From: Pedobacter schmidteae
GTDB taxonomy: Bacteria; Bacteroidota; Bacteroidia; Sphingobacteriales; Sphingobacteriaceae
Length of the DNA stretch: 7,598 nucleotides
Assembly (NCBI GenBank): GCA_945906015.1
Contig: CAMDQV010000096.1
Coordinates: forward strand, 1 to 7,598
Direction: 5' to 3'
Each line of letters begins with the position of its first letter. The first letter of the stretch is position 1. The notes beneath the pieces are model-generated. The model searched no databases. It was not told where the DNA came from and saw only the letters and a list, made by a program, of their open reading frames with translations. Below are positions 1-7,338 of the stretch, piece after piece. The translations under genes were made by a program, and so were the position numbers.

Positions 1-170
1 ACAGCAAAGAGGATATCAGTCTCTTCATCCAGAAATATGGAATAGTCGTATATGTTGTTTTCCTTTAATAAAGCACTCAATTCAGGCCAGATCAGGTCGT
101 GACGGCGTTTGTATTCCTCTTTGAAACCAGGTTTCAGTTTCATTTTAAATGCAGCGATCTTCTCCATCAT
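1..170 (-). CDS. rhaM: L-rhamnose mutarotase RhaM, N-terminal part (cut by window edge)
   Basis: This minus-strand frame starts at 170 and runs off the left edge, so only about the first 56 residues are present. The translation contains MKLKPGFKEEYKRRHDLIWP, followed by a DYSIFLDEETDILFA stretch. Both are hallmarks of the small (about 105 residue) RhaM family, a dimeric alpha/beta-barrel enzyme that interconverts the alpha and beta anomers of L-rhamnose in the cytoplasm. The frame opens with two consecutive ATG codons (170-168 and 167-165), and either could be used. An in-frame TGA lies a few codons upstream, so no longer start is possible. It follows the kinase stop by 49 bp, the widest gap in the operon, with no terminator visible between them. 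Family assignment is by recognition of sequence motifs. The conserved C-terminal half is outside the window. Confidence 0.93.
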   Translation of the reverse strand, partial: MMEKIAAFKMKLKPGFKEEYKRRHDLIWPELSALLKENNIYDYSIFLDEETDILFA

Positions 171-219
171 TTTTCTTTTATACCAGGTTATTCATCATCT
201 TCAAATTTATTTTCAAAAT

Positions 220-1557
220 TTATTTTCCGGAGTAAAACTTCAACTCAATTAAATCGTTTGGTAGTTGCATATTTCCCAATGATTGATGAACAACTAAAGC
301 TGTGCCCATCGCAGTGGCCTGCGCCATGGATGCGGCAAAAACCTCCATTTCAGGAAACATAAAAGATAACAAATTCATGTAAATGGAGTTTTTACTAAAC
401 CCTCCATCCACAAAGATTCTGTTCACATTTGATCCATTTAGAATCAACTGTGTTGATCTTTTTTGCTTTTTTATCAGGTTCAATACCAAGTGATGATAGG
501 CTTCTGCATCCGATGAAAATGCAGAAAAATCTTGTTTTGAGAAATTATCTTCCTTCTCTTCTATATTTTCCAGATTCAAAAGACTCTTGTCAAATGACAT
601 TTCTTCAAATCTAGATTTAGGCTTCCCATAATATTCAGCGATCCGGTTTACTTCCTGCTCATGCTCATGGCCGGCAAATAAGCGCGATGCCTTGACCGGT
701 GTGCCTTTGTATTGTAAATAACAAAGGCAATCTGATTCGAGTTCTTGTTTGGTTAGCGGACTTGCATTAAAGGGGTTTAAACTAATACACCAGGTACCGG
801 TTGAGATCAGTACAAATGGCTCTGTAAAACTGATCAGATACGGGATTATTGCTGCAGAACTATCGTGAAGACCTATTCCTACATCAAAAGAATGGCCCTC
901 AAAGCTGGTTTTTATTCGTTCATCTGAAGCGGCTATTGGAGCCAGCTTATTTAAAAGATCTTCATCAATCAACCATTGGTGATATTCGTTTTTAGTGAAA
1001 TCCCAAAAATTGGTATGACATCCGATGCTGGTAATGTCGGTAACTAATTTTCCAGAAATGAGATAACTCAGATATTGCGGAAGGTGTAAAACCGTCTTAA
1101 TCTTTTGGAGTAATTTTGGCCGTTCATATTTTATCCGGTAAAGCTGCATTCCTGAATTTAAGCTTCCCAATACCGGAGAGGCTGTTTTGTATGCAAATTC
1201 ATCCTTGCCGCCATAGTTTGAATAGAACTGCTCCAACAGTTGATCCGGATAAGGCTTCAGGTAATTATACAGCGGTGTTAATGGCTGTCCGTTTTCATCC
1301 AGATAAACGAGACTTGCTCCATAAGATGAAAAATTTACAGCCCGTATATCAAAATTAGAATTGCTGAAAATTGATCTCATTGTATTAAGTACAAAAAGAC
1401 TTAAACTATCCAGATCTTCGCATGGAAAGCCATCCTCATCTACCGTTTCGGCAAGGTTTCTGGATTGCTCAAAAACTACCTGATAATGTTCATTGAACAA
1501 AAGAAGTTTTTTATTGGTTTTCCCAATGTCAAAAACTGCAATAACCGGGATATTCAT
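220..1557 (-). CDS. FGGY-family sugar kinase, probable L-rhamnulose kinase
   Basis: This 445-residue cytoplasmic kinase most likely phosphorylates L-rhamnulose to L-rhamnulose 1-phosphate with ATP. FGGY/actin-like-fold landmarks are visible. The phosphate-1 motif FDIGKTNKK covers residues 9-17. A GLHDSSAA motif (229-236) contains D232, the probable catalytic base. The phosphate-2 motif STGTW is at 252-256, the adenosine motif VDGGFSKN at 383-390, and a late ATAMGTA stretch at 414-420. The N-terminal motif is GKTNKK instead of the GA-S-SGR type of E. coli RhaB, and the protein is somewhat shorter than RhaB (about 489 residues). I therefore place it in a separate branch of the FGGY family that is used for rhamnose in several non-enteric bacteria. 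Substrate is inferred from its place between rhaI and rhaM; L-fuculose or another ketose is possible on sequence alone. It begins 13 bp after the rhaI stop. No strong Shine-Dalgarno is visible. Confidence 0.88.
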   Translation of the reverse strand: MNIPVIAVFDIGKTNKKLLLFNEHYQVVFEQSRNLAETVDEDGFPCEDLDSLSLFVLNTMRSIFSNSNFDIRAVNFSSYGASLVYLDENGQPLTPLYNYLKPYPDQLLEQFYSNYGGKDEFAYKTASPVLGSLNSGMQLYRIKYERPKLLQKIKTVLHLPQYLSYLISGKLVTDITSIGCHTNFWDFTKNEYHQWLIDEDLLNKLAPIAASDERIKTSFEGHSFDVGIGLHDSSAAIIPYLISFTEPFVLISTGTWCISLNPFNASPLTKQELESDCLCYLQYKGTPVKASRLFAGHEHEQEVNRIAEYYGKPKSRFEEMSFDKSLLNLENIEEKEDNFSKQDFSAFSSDAEAYHHLVLNLIKKQKRSTQLILNGSNVNRIFVDGGFSKNSIYMNLLSFMFPEMEVFAASMAQATAMGTALVVHQSLGNMQLPNDLIELKFYSGK

Positions 1558-1570
1558 ATCTTTTTTATGA

Positions 1571-2845
1571 TTATAAACCAGTAGCTACAGTTTCAAATCC
1601 TCGCTCTTTGATCAATTCCTGCCTTACCTCAAGCTTGCGGAATAAACCAATCGGATCTAAGGCTCCTCCTGCTCTTAAACGAGCTTCGGCAACTAATGGT
1701 CTGACATCAGTGCGGAAACTATCCTGCAGGATCTCCTGTGCTTTGGCTACATCATTTTTAAACTGTGCTTCATTTAGTGCAACTCTGTCTACAATCAATG
1801 CCTGAGAGTAGGCAATCATAATTGCCTCAACAGATTGCAAAAGATCTTCGAGCGGATCTTTAACATTATGCGATGCATCAATCATCCATGCCAGATCAGT
1901 AGCATGGTTCATTTTACGATCATCCATCCCTTCAACCAGCTCATTGAAAATCAGAAATAGTTGGTATGGTTTAATACTACCTGCAGTGAGGTCATCATCA
2001 CCATATTTTGAATCGTTGAAATGAAAACCACCCAGTTTGCCTTCCATTAACAATAAAGAAACGATCTGCTCAATATTGGCATTGGGTAAATGATGTCCTA
2101 AGTCTACCAGAGTAAACGCTTTTGGACCTAATTTACTGGCATATAAAAGCGATTGACCCCAGTCGCCAACAGTAGTTGAGTAAAAATTAGGTTCATACGC
2201 TTTATACTCAATGAACATTTTCCAGTCGGCCGGCAAGGCAGCATAGATCTCAATTAAGCTAGCCAGCGTATTTTGAAAAGCAGTTCTGAAATTCAGCTGA
2301 CCAGGAAAGCATGATCCATCTGCGAGCCATACTGTCAGGGACTTAGAGCCCAGCTCAATGCCATGTTTGATTACCTCAATATTATGATCAATAGCCTGCT
2401 TCCTGACTGCCGGATCAACGTGTTGAAGCGATCCATATTTATAGCTTTCTTCTTGTCCTTTCTGATCCTGAAATGTATTGGAATTCATCGCATCAAAGCG
2501 TAATCTATGTTCATTTGCCAGATCTCTGATCGCCTGATAATCTTTCGGAATATCCCATGGAATATGCAAAGAAATTGCATTACCTGAACAGTTCAATTTA
2601 TGAATCAATCCCACGTCTTCGATCTTTTCTTCCAGGTTTCTGGGTTCACCACCACCCGGAAAACGACCAAAACGTGTGCCACCATTTCCCAATGCCCAGC
2701 TGGGAATGGCAATCTGGAAATCGATTAGTTTTGATATAACTGATTCAAAATCCTTTAATTGTGTCTTCAAAAAATCAAACTTCGACCTATGAAGATCGAT
2801 TGATCTCTGGTTATGTTCAGCAATTAAATTGTCAGTTAGCTTCAT
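1571..2845 (-). CDS. rhaI: L-rhamnose isomerase, xylose-isomerase-like TIM-barrel type
   Basis: This 424-residue enzyme converts L-rhamnose to L-rhamnulose in the cytoplasm. It resembles the Pseudomonas stutzeri L-rhamnose isomerase (about 430 residues, broad aldose specificity) and rhizobial RhaI, not E. coli RhaA. Likely metal ligands stand where this family has them: E213 (FIEYKAYEP), D248 and H251 (VDLGHH), H275 with D278 (GGFHFND), D283/D285 (YGDDDL) and D323 (MIDASHN). The early glycine-rich loop NGGTRFGRFPGGGEPRN (54-70), which contributes to the active site in this group, is intact. The C-terminal helical part contains an ARLRAGGALDPIGLFR stretch (388-403) that looks typical of the family. 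The gene starts 6 bp after the aldolase/dehydrogenase stop and ends 13 bp before the kinase, so it is almost certainly co-transcribed and probably coupled in translation. Ligand numbering is inferred by motif comparison from memory, not by alignment. Confidence 0.94.
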   Translation of the reverse strand: MKLTDNLIAEHNQRSIDLHRSKFDFLKTQLKDFESVISKLIDFQIAIPSWALGNGGTRFGRFPGGGEPRNLEEKIEDVGLIHKLNCSGNAISLHIPWDIPKDYQAIRDLANEHRLRFDAMNSNTFQDQKGQEESYKYGSLQHVDPAVRKQAIDHNIEVIKHGIELGSKSLTVWLADGSCFPGQLNFRTAFQNTLASLIEIYAALPADWKMFIEYKAYEPNFYSTTVGDWGQSLLYASKLGPKAFTLVDLGHHLPNANIEQIVSLLLMEGKLGGFHFNDSKYGDDDLTAGSIKPYQLFLIFNELVEGMDDRKMNHATDLAWMIDASHNVKDPLEDLLQSVEAIMIAYSQALIVDRVALNEAQFKNDVAKAQEILQDSFRTDVRPLVAEARLRAGGALDPIGLFRKLEVRQELIKERGFETVATGL

Positions 2846-2851
2846 ATACTT

Positions 2852-4966
2852 TTATCTTACAAAAGCCATGGCTACACCGCCATCCACATTCAAAACATTT
2901 CCTGTTGATTTACCCAGTAAACCTCCCACAAAAGCAAAGCAGGCATTGGCAATATCTTCTGGTAAAATGGTTTCATTCAACAGGGTACGTTTGGCATAGA
3001 ATGCAGGAAGTTCAGCTACTGTGACTCCATATGCTTTTGCTCTGCCTTCTGCCCAAGCGCCTTCCCAGATTTTACTATCGGCAATCACGGCATCCGGATT
3101 AACTACATTTACACGAATCTTATCGGGCCCCAGCTCAGCAGCATTCAAACGACTGAGATGTAACTGTGCGGCTTTTGCAGAGCCATATCCCGCATTATTA
3201 GGACCAGAAACTAGAGCGTTTTTACTCACAATATTCAAAATATCACCGCCTCTTTTTTGTTTTCTTAAAACGCTAACTGCTTCTTGTGTAATTTTAAACT
3301 GTCCCTTAACAAGAACATCATAAAGCAGATCCCAGTCTTTATCGGTATGCTCTTCAATTGGTTTTGAAATTGATAACCCGGCACAATTGACCACAATATC
3401 GATTCCACCGAAGTTTAAGGCTGATTGTGAAAAGGCATTTTTTATACCGGCGTCTTCAGTAACATTCAGTTGTACAGTAGCATAGCTGTCGCGCCCAAAT
3501 TCTTTCAGAAACTGGGCTCCGGCAGCTGTCAGGCGATCCTGATCTAGATCATTCAATACAACCACAGCGCCCTCTTCAGCAAACTTTCTAGATATTGCTT
3601 TCCCAATACCGCCTGCACTGCCTGTTACCAAGGCGATCTTACCGCTTAATGATTTAGGTTTTGGCATTCGCTGAAGTTTTGCTTCTTCAAGCAACCAGTA
3701 TTCAATATTGAATGCTTCCTGTCTTGGAAGTGAGGTATATTCTGAAATAGCTTCTGCACCGCGCATTACATTGATTGCATTGGTATAAAATTCTGCAGCT
3801 ACACGGGCCGTTTGTTTATCCTTTGAGAAAGAGAACAATCCAACTCCCGGGTAAAGTATTATAACCGGGTTTGAATCTCGTATAGCAGGAGAGTTTGAAT
3901 GCTTGCAGCTAGTATAATATTCAACATACATCTTTCTGTAGGCTTCGAACAATGGCTCAATTTGAGCTCTGAGTTCTTCAACGTTATCCAGATCAGCGTC
4001 TGGTTTAAGATTAAGGATCAGCGGACTAATTTTAGTTCTTAAAAAGTGATCCGGGCAGCTGGTTCCCATTGGAGCCAGTCTATCAAGATCATTTGAATTG
4101 ATAAACTCTAAAACCCGTGCATCATCTGTAAAATGTCCAATCATGGAACGTTCAGATGAACATAGTCCGCGTAAAACAGGTGCAATTTTTGCTGCCTGCT
4201 CTTTTCTTTGCTGCTCTACCAGTCCCTCAATTTTCTTACCTCCAAATACGCTTCCATTCTTTTTTACACTTTCTTCAATGTATTCGGCACATTTTTCAAC
4301 TACTTCGAGCGTATTGATATACGATTCATAGGCGGTATCGCCCCAAGTGAATAGTCCGTGGGAGCCCAACATAATTCCTCTGATTCCGGGATTACTATCC
4401 AGGCAGGCTTTTAGCTCTAAGCCTAGTTCAAAACCCGGCTTTCTCCAGTCAACCCAGCCGATGGTATTATTAAAAAGCTCAGCTGTTATAAGTTTGCCAT
4501 CTTTGGCCGCTGCAATAGCAATTGCCGCATCGGGATGCAGATGATCTATATGCTTGAACGGAAGAAAGCCATGAAGGGGGGTATCAATTGAAGGAGCTTT
4601 TGAACTCAGATCATAGATACAATGATTGAAAAGTTCAACCATTTCATCCTCATGCTCTAGTCCGCGGTAGATATTTTTTAAGTTAATTAAACGGTCGTTA
4701 TATAAAGCAGCCAGTCCGCTGCGCTTGAGGGTACCAATATCACCACCTGATCCTTTGATCCACATGATTTCGGTCTCTACTCCAGTTAATGGATCCTTGG
4801 CCATAGCCTTGCAGGAGGTATTACCACCCCCATAATTGGTTAAACGAAGATCAGCACCAAGCAAGTTAGATCTGTAAATCAATAATTCAACTTCATCATG
4901 CGCAAGTTTTGCGGCTTCAGCTACGTCCCAGAGGTAGCTTACGTGTTTATAATTTGTATTTGACAT
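2852..4966 (-). CDS. rhaEW: Bifunctional L-rhamnulose-1-phosphate aldolase / L-lactaldehyde dehydrogenase
   Basis: This 704-residue fusion performs two consecutive steps. Residues about 20-430 form a class II (zinc) aldolase/adducin-like domain. It has a phosphate-binding GGGNTS (46-51) and KGSGGD (71-76), a probable zinc-binding HLHPDA (H142, H144) and SHG (H203). It should split L-rhamnulose 1-phosphate into dihydroxyacetone phosphate and L-lactaldehyde. Residues about 438-704 form a short-chain dehydrogenase. It has the Rossmann motif TGSAGGIG (448-455), NCAG (527-530), catalytic S581 and Y594-xxx-K598 (YGSAK), and a C-terminal NVDGG. It should oxidise the lactaldehyde to L-lactate with NAD. 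Both catalytic sets look complete. This architecture is the known RhaEW/RhaD-type fusion of Bacillus, rhizobia and Chloroflexus, where it replaces separate RhaD and aldehyde dehydrogenase. It lies 6 bp downstream of rhaT and 6 bp upstream of rhaI. Confidence 0.95.
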   Translation of the reverse strand: MSNTNYKHVSYLWDVAEAAKLAHDEVELLIYRSNLLGADLRLTNYGGGNTSCKAMAKDPLTGVETEIMWIKGSGGDIGTLKRSGLAALYNDRLINLKNIYRGLEHEDEMVELFNHCIYDLSSKAPSIDTPLHGFLPFKHIDHLHPDAAIAIAAAKDGKLITAELFNNTIGWVDWRKPGFELGLELKACLDSNPGIRGIMLGSHGLFTWGDTAYESYINTLEVVEKCAEYIEESVKKNGSVFGGKKIEGLVEQQRKEQAAKIAPVLRGLCSSERSMIGHFTDDARVLEFINSNDLDRLAPMGTSCPDHFLRTKISPLILNLKPDADLDNVEELRAQIEPLFEAYRKMYVEYYTSCKHSNSPAIRDSNPVIILYPGVGLFSFSKDKQTARVAAEFYTNAINVMRGAEAISEYTSLPRQEAFNIEYWLLEEAKLQRMPKPKSLSGKIALVTGSAGGIGKAISRKFAEEGAVVVLNDLDQDRLTAAGAQFLKEFGRDSYATVQLNVTEDAGIKNAFSQSALNFGGIDIVVNCAGLSISKPIEEHTDKDWDLLYDVLVKGQFKITQEAVSVLRKQKRGGDILNIVSKNALVSGPNNAGYGSAKAAQLHLSRLNAAELGPDKIRVNVVNPDAVIADSKIWEGAWAEGRAKAYGVTVAELPAFYAKRTLLNETILPEDIANACFAFVGGLLGKSTGNVLNVDGGVAMAFVR

Positions 4967-4972
4967 AATTGA

Positions 4973-6049
4973 TTAAATTGAATTTCCGTAGCCTACCAGA
5001 AGTACGGAAATAATGATAGTACTTATTCCTAAAATAAAAGTTGTAAAGGTCTTTTTGCTCACTGCCGACCATTCTTTCAGTAGCAGTCCCCACATATTAG
5101 CGATCAGAATGATAAAAGCCATGTGTAATATCCACGAGCTTGCTCCATTTCCTAATTTACTTTCTCCCATACCGTAAAAAAAGAACTGAAGAAACCAGGT
5201 TGTACCTGCTATTGCAGAGAAAATATAGTTTTTTAGAAGCGGAGTTTTCGCGTTTGCATAATCTCCGAATGTCTTATTACGAGCGTTCAGGATGGTACAC
5301 CAAATTAGATTTGTTGTTAGTCCTCCCCAAAGCAATACCACATAAGTTACGTTATTTTGGAAGAGAAATTCGGTGGTTTCTGCAGGATTAGCAGCTTTCC
5401 ATAAAGTATTTGCCGCTTCTGCCATTGGTTTTCCAGCTTCAATTCCAAAATTGAAACAGGCACTTAAAACTCCTGAAATAATGGCTACAATGAGTCCTTT
5501 GACCATGTTAAACTCTTGTATAGTTTCCTTTTTTATTTCTTCGCTCAGTTCACGTTCTTTTAGCATTCCCGCTCTCCCACAAAGGAAAATACCGAAAAGG
5601 CATACCAGCACACCAAGAAGCACGATACGTCCGCCTTCGCTGTTAAGCATGTCGGTAAAGCTGATTTTTCCTGTTTGAGGATACAGATCGTAAAATACGG
5701 GTGGCAAGAGGGAGCCTAATGCTGAACAGAATCCCAAAACTACTGAGTTACCAAGCGACATGCCGAGGTATCTAACTCCAAGTCCGTAGGTTAAACCCCC
5801 AATTCCCCAAAGCAATCCCATGATAAAAGTAACCTTCAAAATGGAGTTATCCGTATTGCTGATGATCTCGGTAAAAGCCGGAATAGTGAAGTATGCAGCT
5901 AGAGGAGGAACGATTAGCCAAGAGAATAAGCCACCGATTATCCAGTAGCTTTCCCATGACCAACCTTTAACCTTTTTGAAAGGGATATAAAAACTCCCGG
6001 AAGCGGCTCCACCAATAAAATGAAAGATAACACCTAAAATTACTTGCAT
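4973..6049 (-). CDS. rhaT: L-rhamnose/proton symporter RhaT
   Basis: This 358-residue inner-membrane protein imports L-rhamnose with protons. It has about ten hydrophobic segments, roughly at residues 2-17, 36-55, 73-91, 100-118, 141-158, 183-205, 233-253, 272-292, 305-324 and 335-355. That agrees with the ten-helix RhaT family of the drug/metabolite transporter superfamily (E. coli RhaT is 344 residues). Recognisable family signatures are GSFYIPFKKVKGWSWESYW (18-36) with the following GG-x-x-SWL, the WGIGGLTYG loop (81-89), and FFFYGMGESKLG (289-300). A charged stretch rich in Glu and Lys (164-180) forms the probable large cytoplasmic loop between the two halves. It is the first gene after the promoter region and is followed after 6 bp by the aldolase/dehydrogenase. 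No signal peptide is expected. The start at 6049 gives an N terminus that begins directly in the first membrane segment, as expected. Confidence 0.95.
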   Translation of the reverse strand: MQVILGVIFHFIGGAASGSFYIPFKKVKGWSWESYWIIGGLFSWLIVPPLAAYFTIPAFTEIISNTDNSILKVTFIMGLLWGIGGLTYGLGVRYLGMSLGNSVVLGFCSALGSLLPPVFYDLYPQTGKISFTDMLNSEGGRIVLLGVLVCLFGIFLCGRAGMLKERELSEEIKKETIQEFNMVKGLIVAIISGVLSACFNFGIEAGKPMAEAANTLWKAANPAETTEFLFQNNVTYVVLLWGGLTTNLIWCTILNARNKTFGDYANAKTPLLKNYIFSAIAGTTWFLQFFFYGMGESKLGNGASSWILHMAFIILIANMWGLLLKEWSAVSKKTFTTFILGISTIIISVLLVGYGNSI

Positions 6050-6178
6050 GGATGAGATTTAAAAGAGTTTGAATAGGTCTAAAAATATAGAAGAATAATT
6101 AATTAGCTGTCATGCACTGTCATGTCGGTTAAATAGAAATAAAAGGGTAAGATAATTATTTTATCTGGTTGAATGAAT
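6050..6178 (-). promoter_or_regulatory. Probable promoter/operator region of the rhaT-rhaM operon
   Basis: This AT-rich 129-bp gap separates the regulator stop from the rhaT start. Read on the minus strand, TATATTTT at 6089-6082 matches the Bacteroidetes -7 consensus TAnnTTTG at all but the last base. It would place the transcription start near 6076 and give a leader of roughly 27 nucleotides. No TTG-type -33 element is seen at the usual distance; that position is taken by the direct repeat at 6107-6124. No terminator-like hairpin with a U tract follows the regulator gene, so some read-through from it is possible. The promoter call is by eye only. Confidence 0.5.
6107..6124. promoter_or_regulatory. 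CTGTCATG direct repeat, candidate operator
   Basis: Two identical octamers CTGTCATG lie at 6107-6114 and 6117-6124 on the plus strand, separated by CA. The period is exactly 10 bp, close to one helical turn, so two protein subunits would sit on the same face of the DNA. The repeat begins 17 bp upstream of the candidate -7 box, covering the -33 region. This is where a repressor would block polymerase or an activator would contact it. The neighbouring GntR/LacI-type regulator is the obvious candidate ligand, but that link is inference. I see no second copy upstream of the regulator gene itself. Confidence 0.4.
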
Positions 6179-7210
6179 CTAAAGAGATGGCCTTAAAGTA
6201 AGGTTGAAAGGAACTTCAATATGCTCGCGAGAATTAGTGAGGATAAGCTGTGCCGCCAGTTGACCCATCTGATCAAAATCAGTTGAAATAGTAGTTATTC
6301 CATTTAGAATTACCTTTTTAAGAGGGGTTTCATTATAAGAAATAACGCCTACCTGCTGCCCAATTTTTAAGTCTAAAGAAATGATTCGTTCAATCAGTGT
6401 AACCAAATCTGCTTCCATTAAGTTGATGAATGCTTCACCCTCATTGATGGGTTCTGTTGAGATATTCCTGACCAGATGAGGGTTAAAGGCATATTGCTGG
6501 CAAAAATGATAAAACCCCTTAACGATCTCATCCGGAAAATAGCTTTTATCAGGAAAGATCAATTTGAGGGTATGATACTTACTTAACTCATCTTTAGCCT
6601 GTTCAAGGGCATTATAAATATCTTTCTCAAAATTTTCATACACCGCTGCATATTCTCCATCTACACCCGGCACCCGTTTATCCATCAGCAAGAGTTTTTC
6701 TTTTGGGATGGCATTGATGAGGTGACAGGATTCCTCTCCACCATCAATGAAATGTGGAATGATTACATAATGTGAATAATCCTCTCTTTTGTTATCCAGT
6801 AATCTTTTAAACAGGGCGAAGTCATTGTTATAGATATAGAAGTCGATGGATACATCATGACCAAGTGCAGAAACAAAAGCATCGTACACTATTTTCTTAT
6901 GGGCACTGAGTTTATTGAATAACAGAAAAATGCGAAGTCTTTGCCTGAAATCTGTATTTGAGATATAATAACCTTTCCCGGGAACTGAATTTACAATACC
7001 AAGATTTTTAAGGTGTTTATATCCTTTTTCAGCGGTATCACGTGATATTTCGAGCACACAGCTTAGCTCATTAATAGATGGCAGAAGGTCATCTTTTTTT
7101 ATTTTCCCCGAAAGTATGGCATCTTTAATGGAATTGGTTAGCTGTAGATATTTGGGAGTGGCAGAATATTCATCAATAAGGATGTGGTTGAAGATTCTGG
7201 CCGGTTTCAT
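6179..7210 (-). CDS. GntR-family regulator with LacI-like sugar-binding domain, probable rhamnose-operon regulator
   Basis: This 343-residue cytoplasmic transcription factor has a winged helix-turn-helix of GntR type at residues about 18-85. It includes KYLQLTNSIKDAILSGKIKK, then LLPSINELS, ISRDTAEKGYKHLKNLGI as the recognition part, and the wing VPGKGYYI. Residues about 90-343 form a type-1 periplasmic-binding-protein-like effector domain, as in LacI. It ends in the characteristic TTISTDFDQMGQLAAQLIL region (306-324), and the final segment resembles the beta-strand tail of LacI relatives. The same domain order is found in Bacillus AraR. Such proteins usually bind DNA as dimers and release it, or change activity, on binding a sugar. 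L-rhamnose or L-rhamnulose is the likely effector, given the operon that starts 129 bp downstream on the same strand. Whether it represses or activates cannot be read from the sequence. Enteric rhamnose systems use AraC-type RhaS/RhaR instead. Confidence 0.88.
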   Translation of the reverse strand: MKPARIFNHILIDEYSATPKYLQLTNSIKDAILSGKIKKDDLLPSINELSCVLEISRDTAEKGYKHLKNLGIVNSVPGKGYYISNTDFRQRLRIFLLFNKLSAHKKIVYDAFVSALGHDVSIDFYIYNNDFALFKRLLDNKREDYSHYVIIPHFIDGGEESCHLINAIPKEKLLLMDKRVPGVDGEYAAVYENFEKDIYNALEQAKDELSKYHTLKLIFPDKSYFPDEIVKGFYHFCQQYAFNPHLVRNISTEPINEGEAFINLMEADLVTLIERIISLDLKIGQQVGVISYNETPLKKVILNGITTISTDFDQMGQLAAQLILTNSREHIEVPFNLTLRPSL

Positions 7211-7338
7211 TGGTAATGTGATGGGTTTAAATGGAGGGTAAATTAATAATTTTAAATCAGTAGTATCCGAAAAATTTCAATTAGGTGTATTTAGAATTTA
7301 TATCAATCTTAAACGAATCGTTCATTCACTGAACTGCT

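Noticed and set aside
99..362. Open plus-strand frame of 87 codons
   Set aside because: It lies opposite the rhaM start and the kinase 3' end. Its translation is low-complexity and has no recognisable domain, so it is an antisense shadow.
220..1557. Assignment of the kinase as L-fuculokinase
   Set aside because: The family motifs alone allow it, but the surrounding isomerase, RhaT, RhaM and aldolase fusion all point to rhamnose.
2557..3024. Plus-strand frames opposite rhaI and the aldolase/dehydrogenase (2557-2739, 2761-3024)
   Set aside because: They are antisense to two well-supported enzymes whose motifs are intact, and show no protein family character.
3021..5678. Several plus-strand frames of 65-101 codons (for example 3021-3323, 4098-4331, 5140-5391, 5373-5678)
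   Set aside because: All are fully inside confident minus-strand genes, rich in Ser, Pro and Leu as expected from antisense reading, and have no plausible start context.
6151..6165. Near-palindrome GATAATTATTTTATC between regulator and rhaT
   Set aside because: The arms are only 5 bp of A/T-rich sequence in an AT-rich gap. That is too likely by chance to call an operator or terminator.
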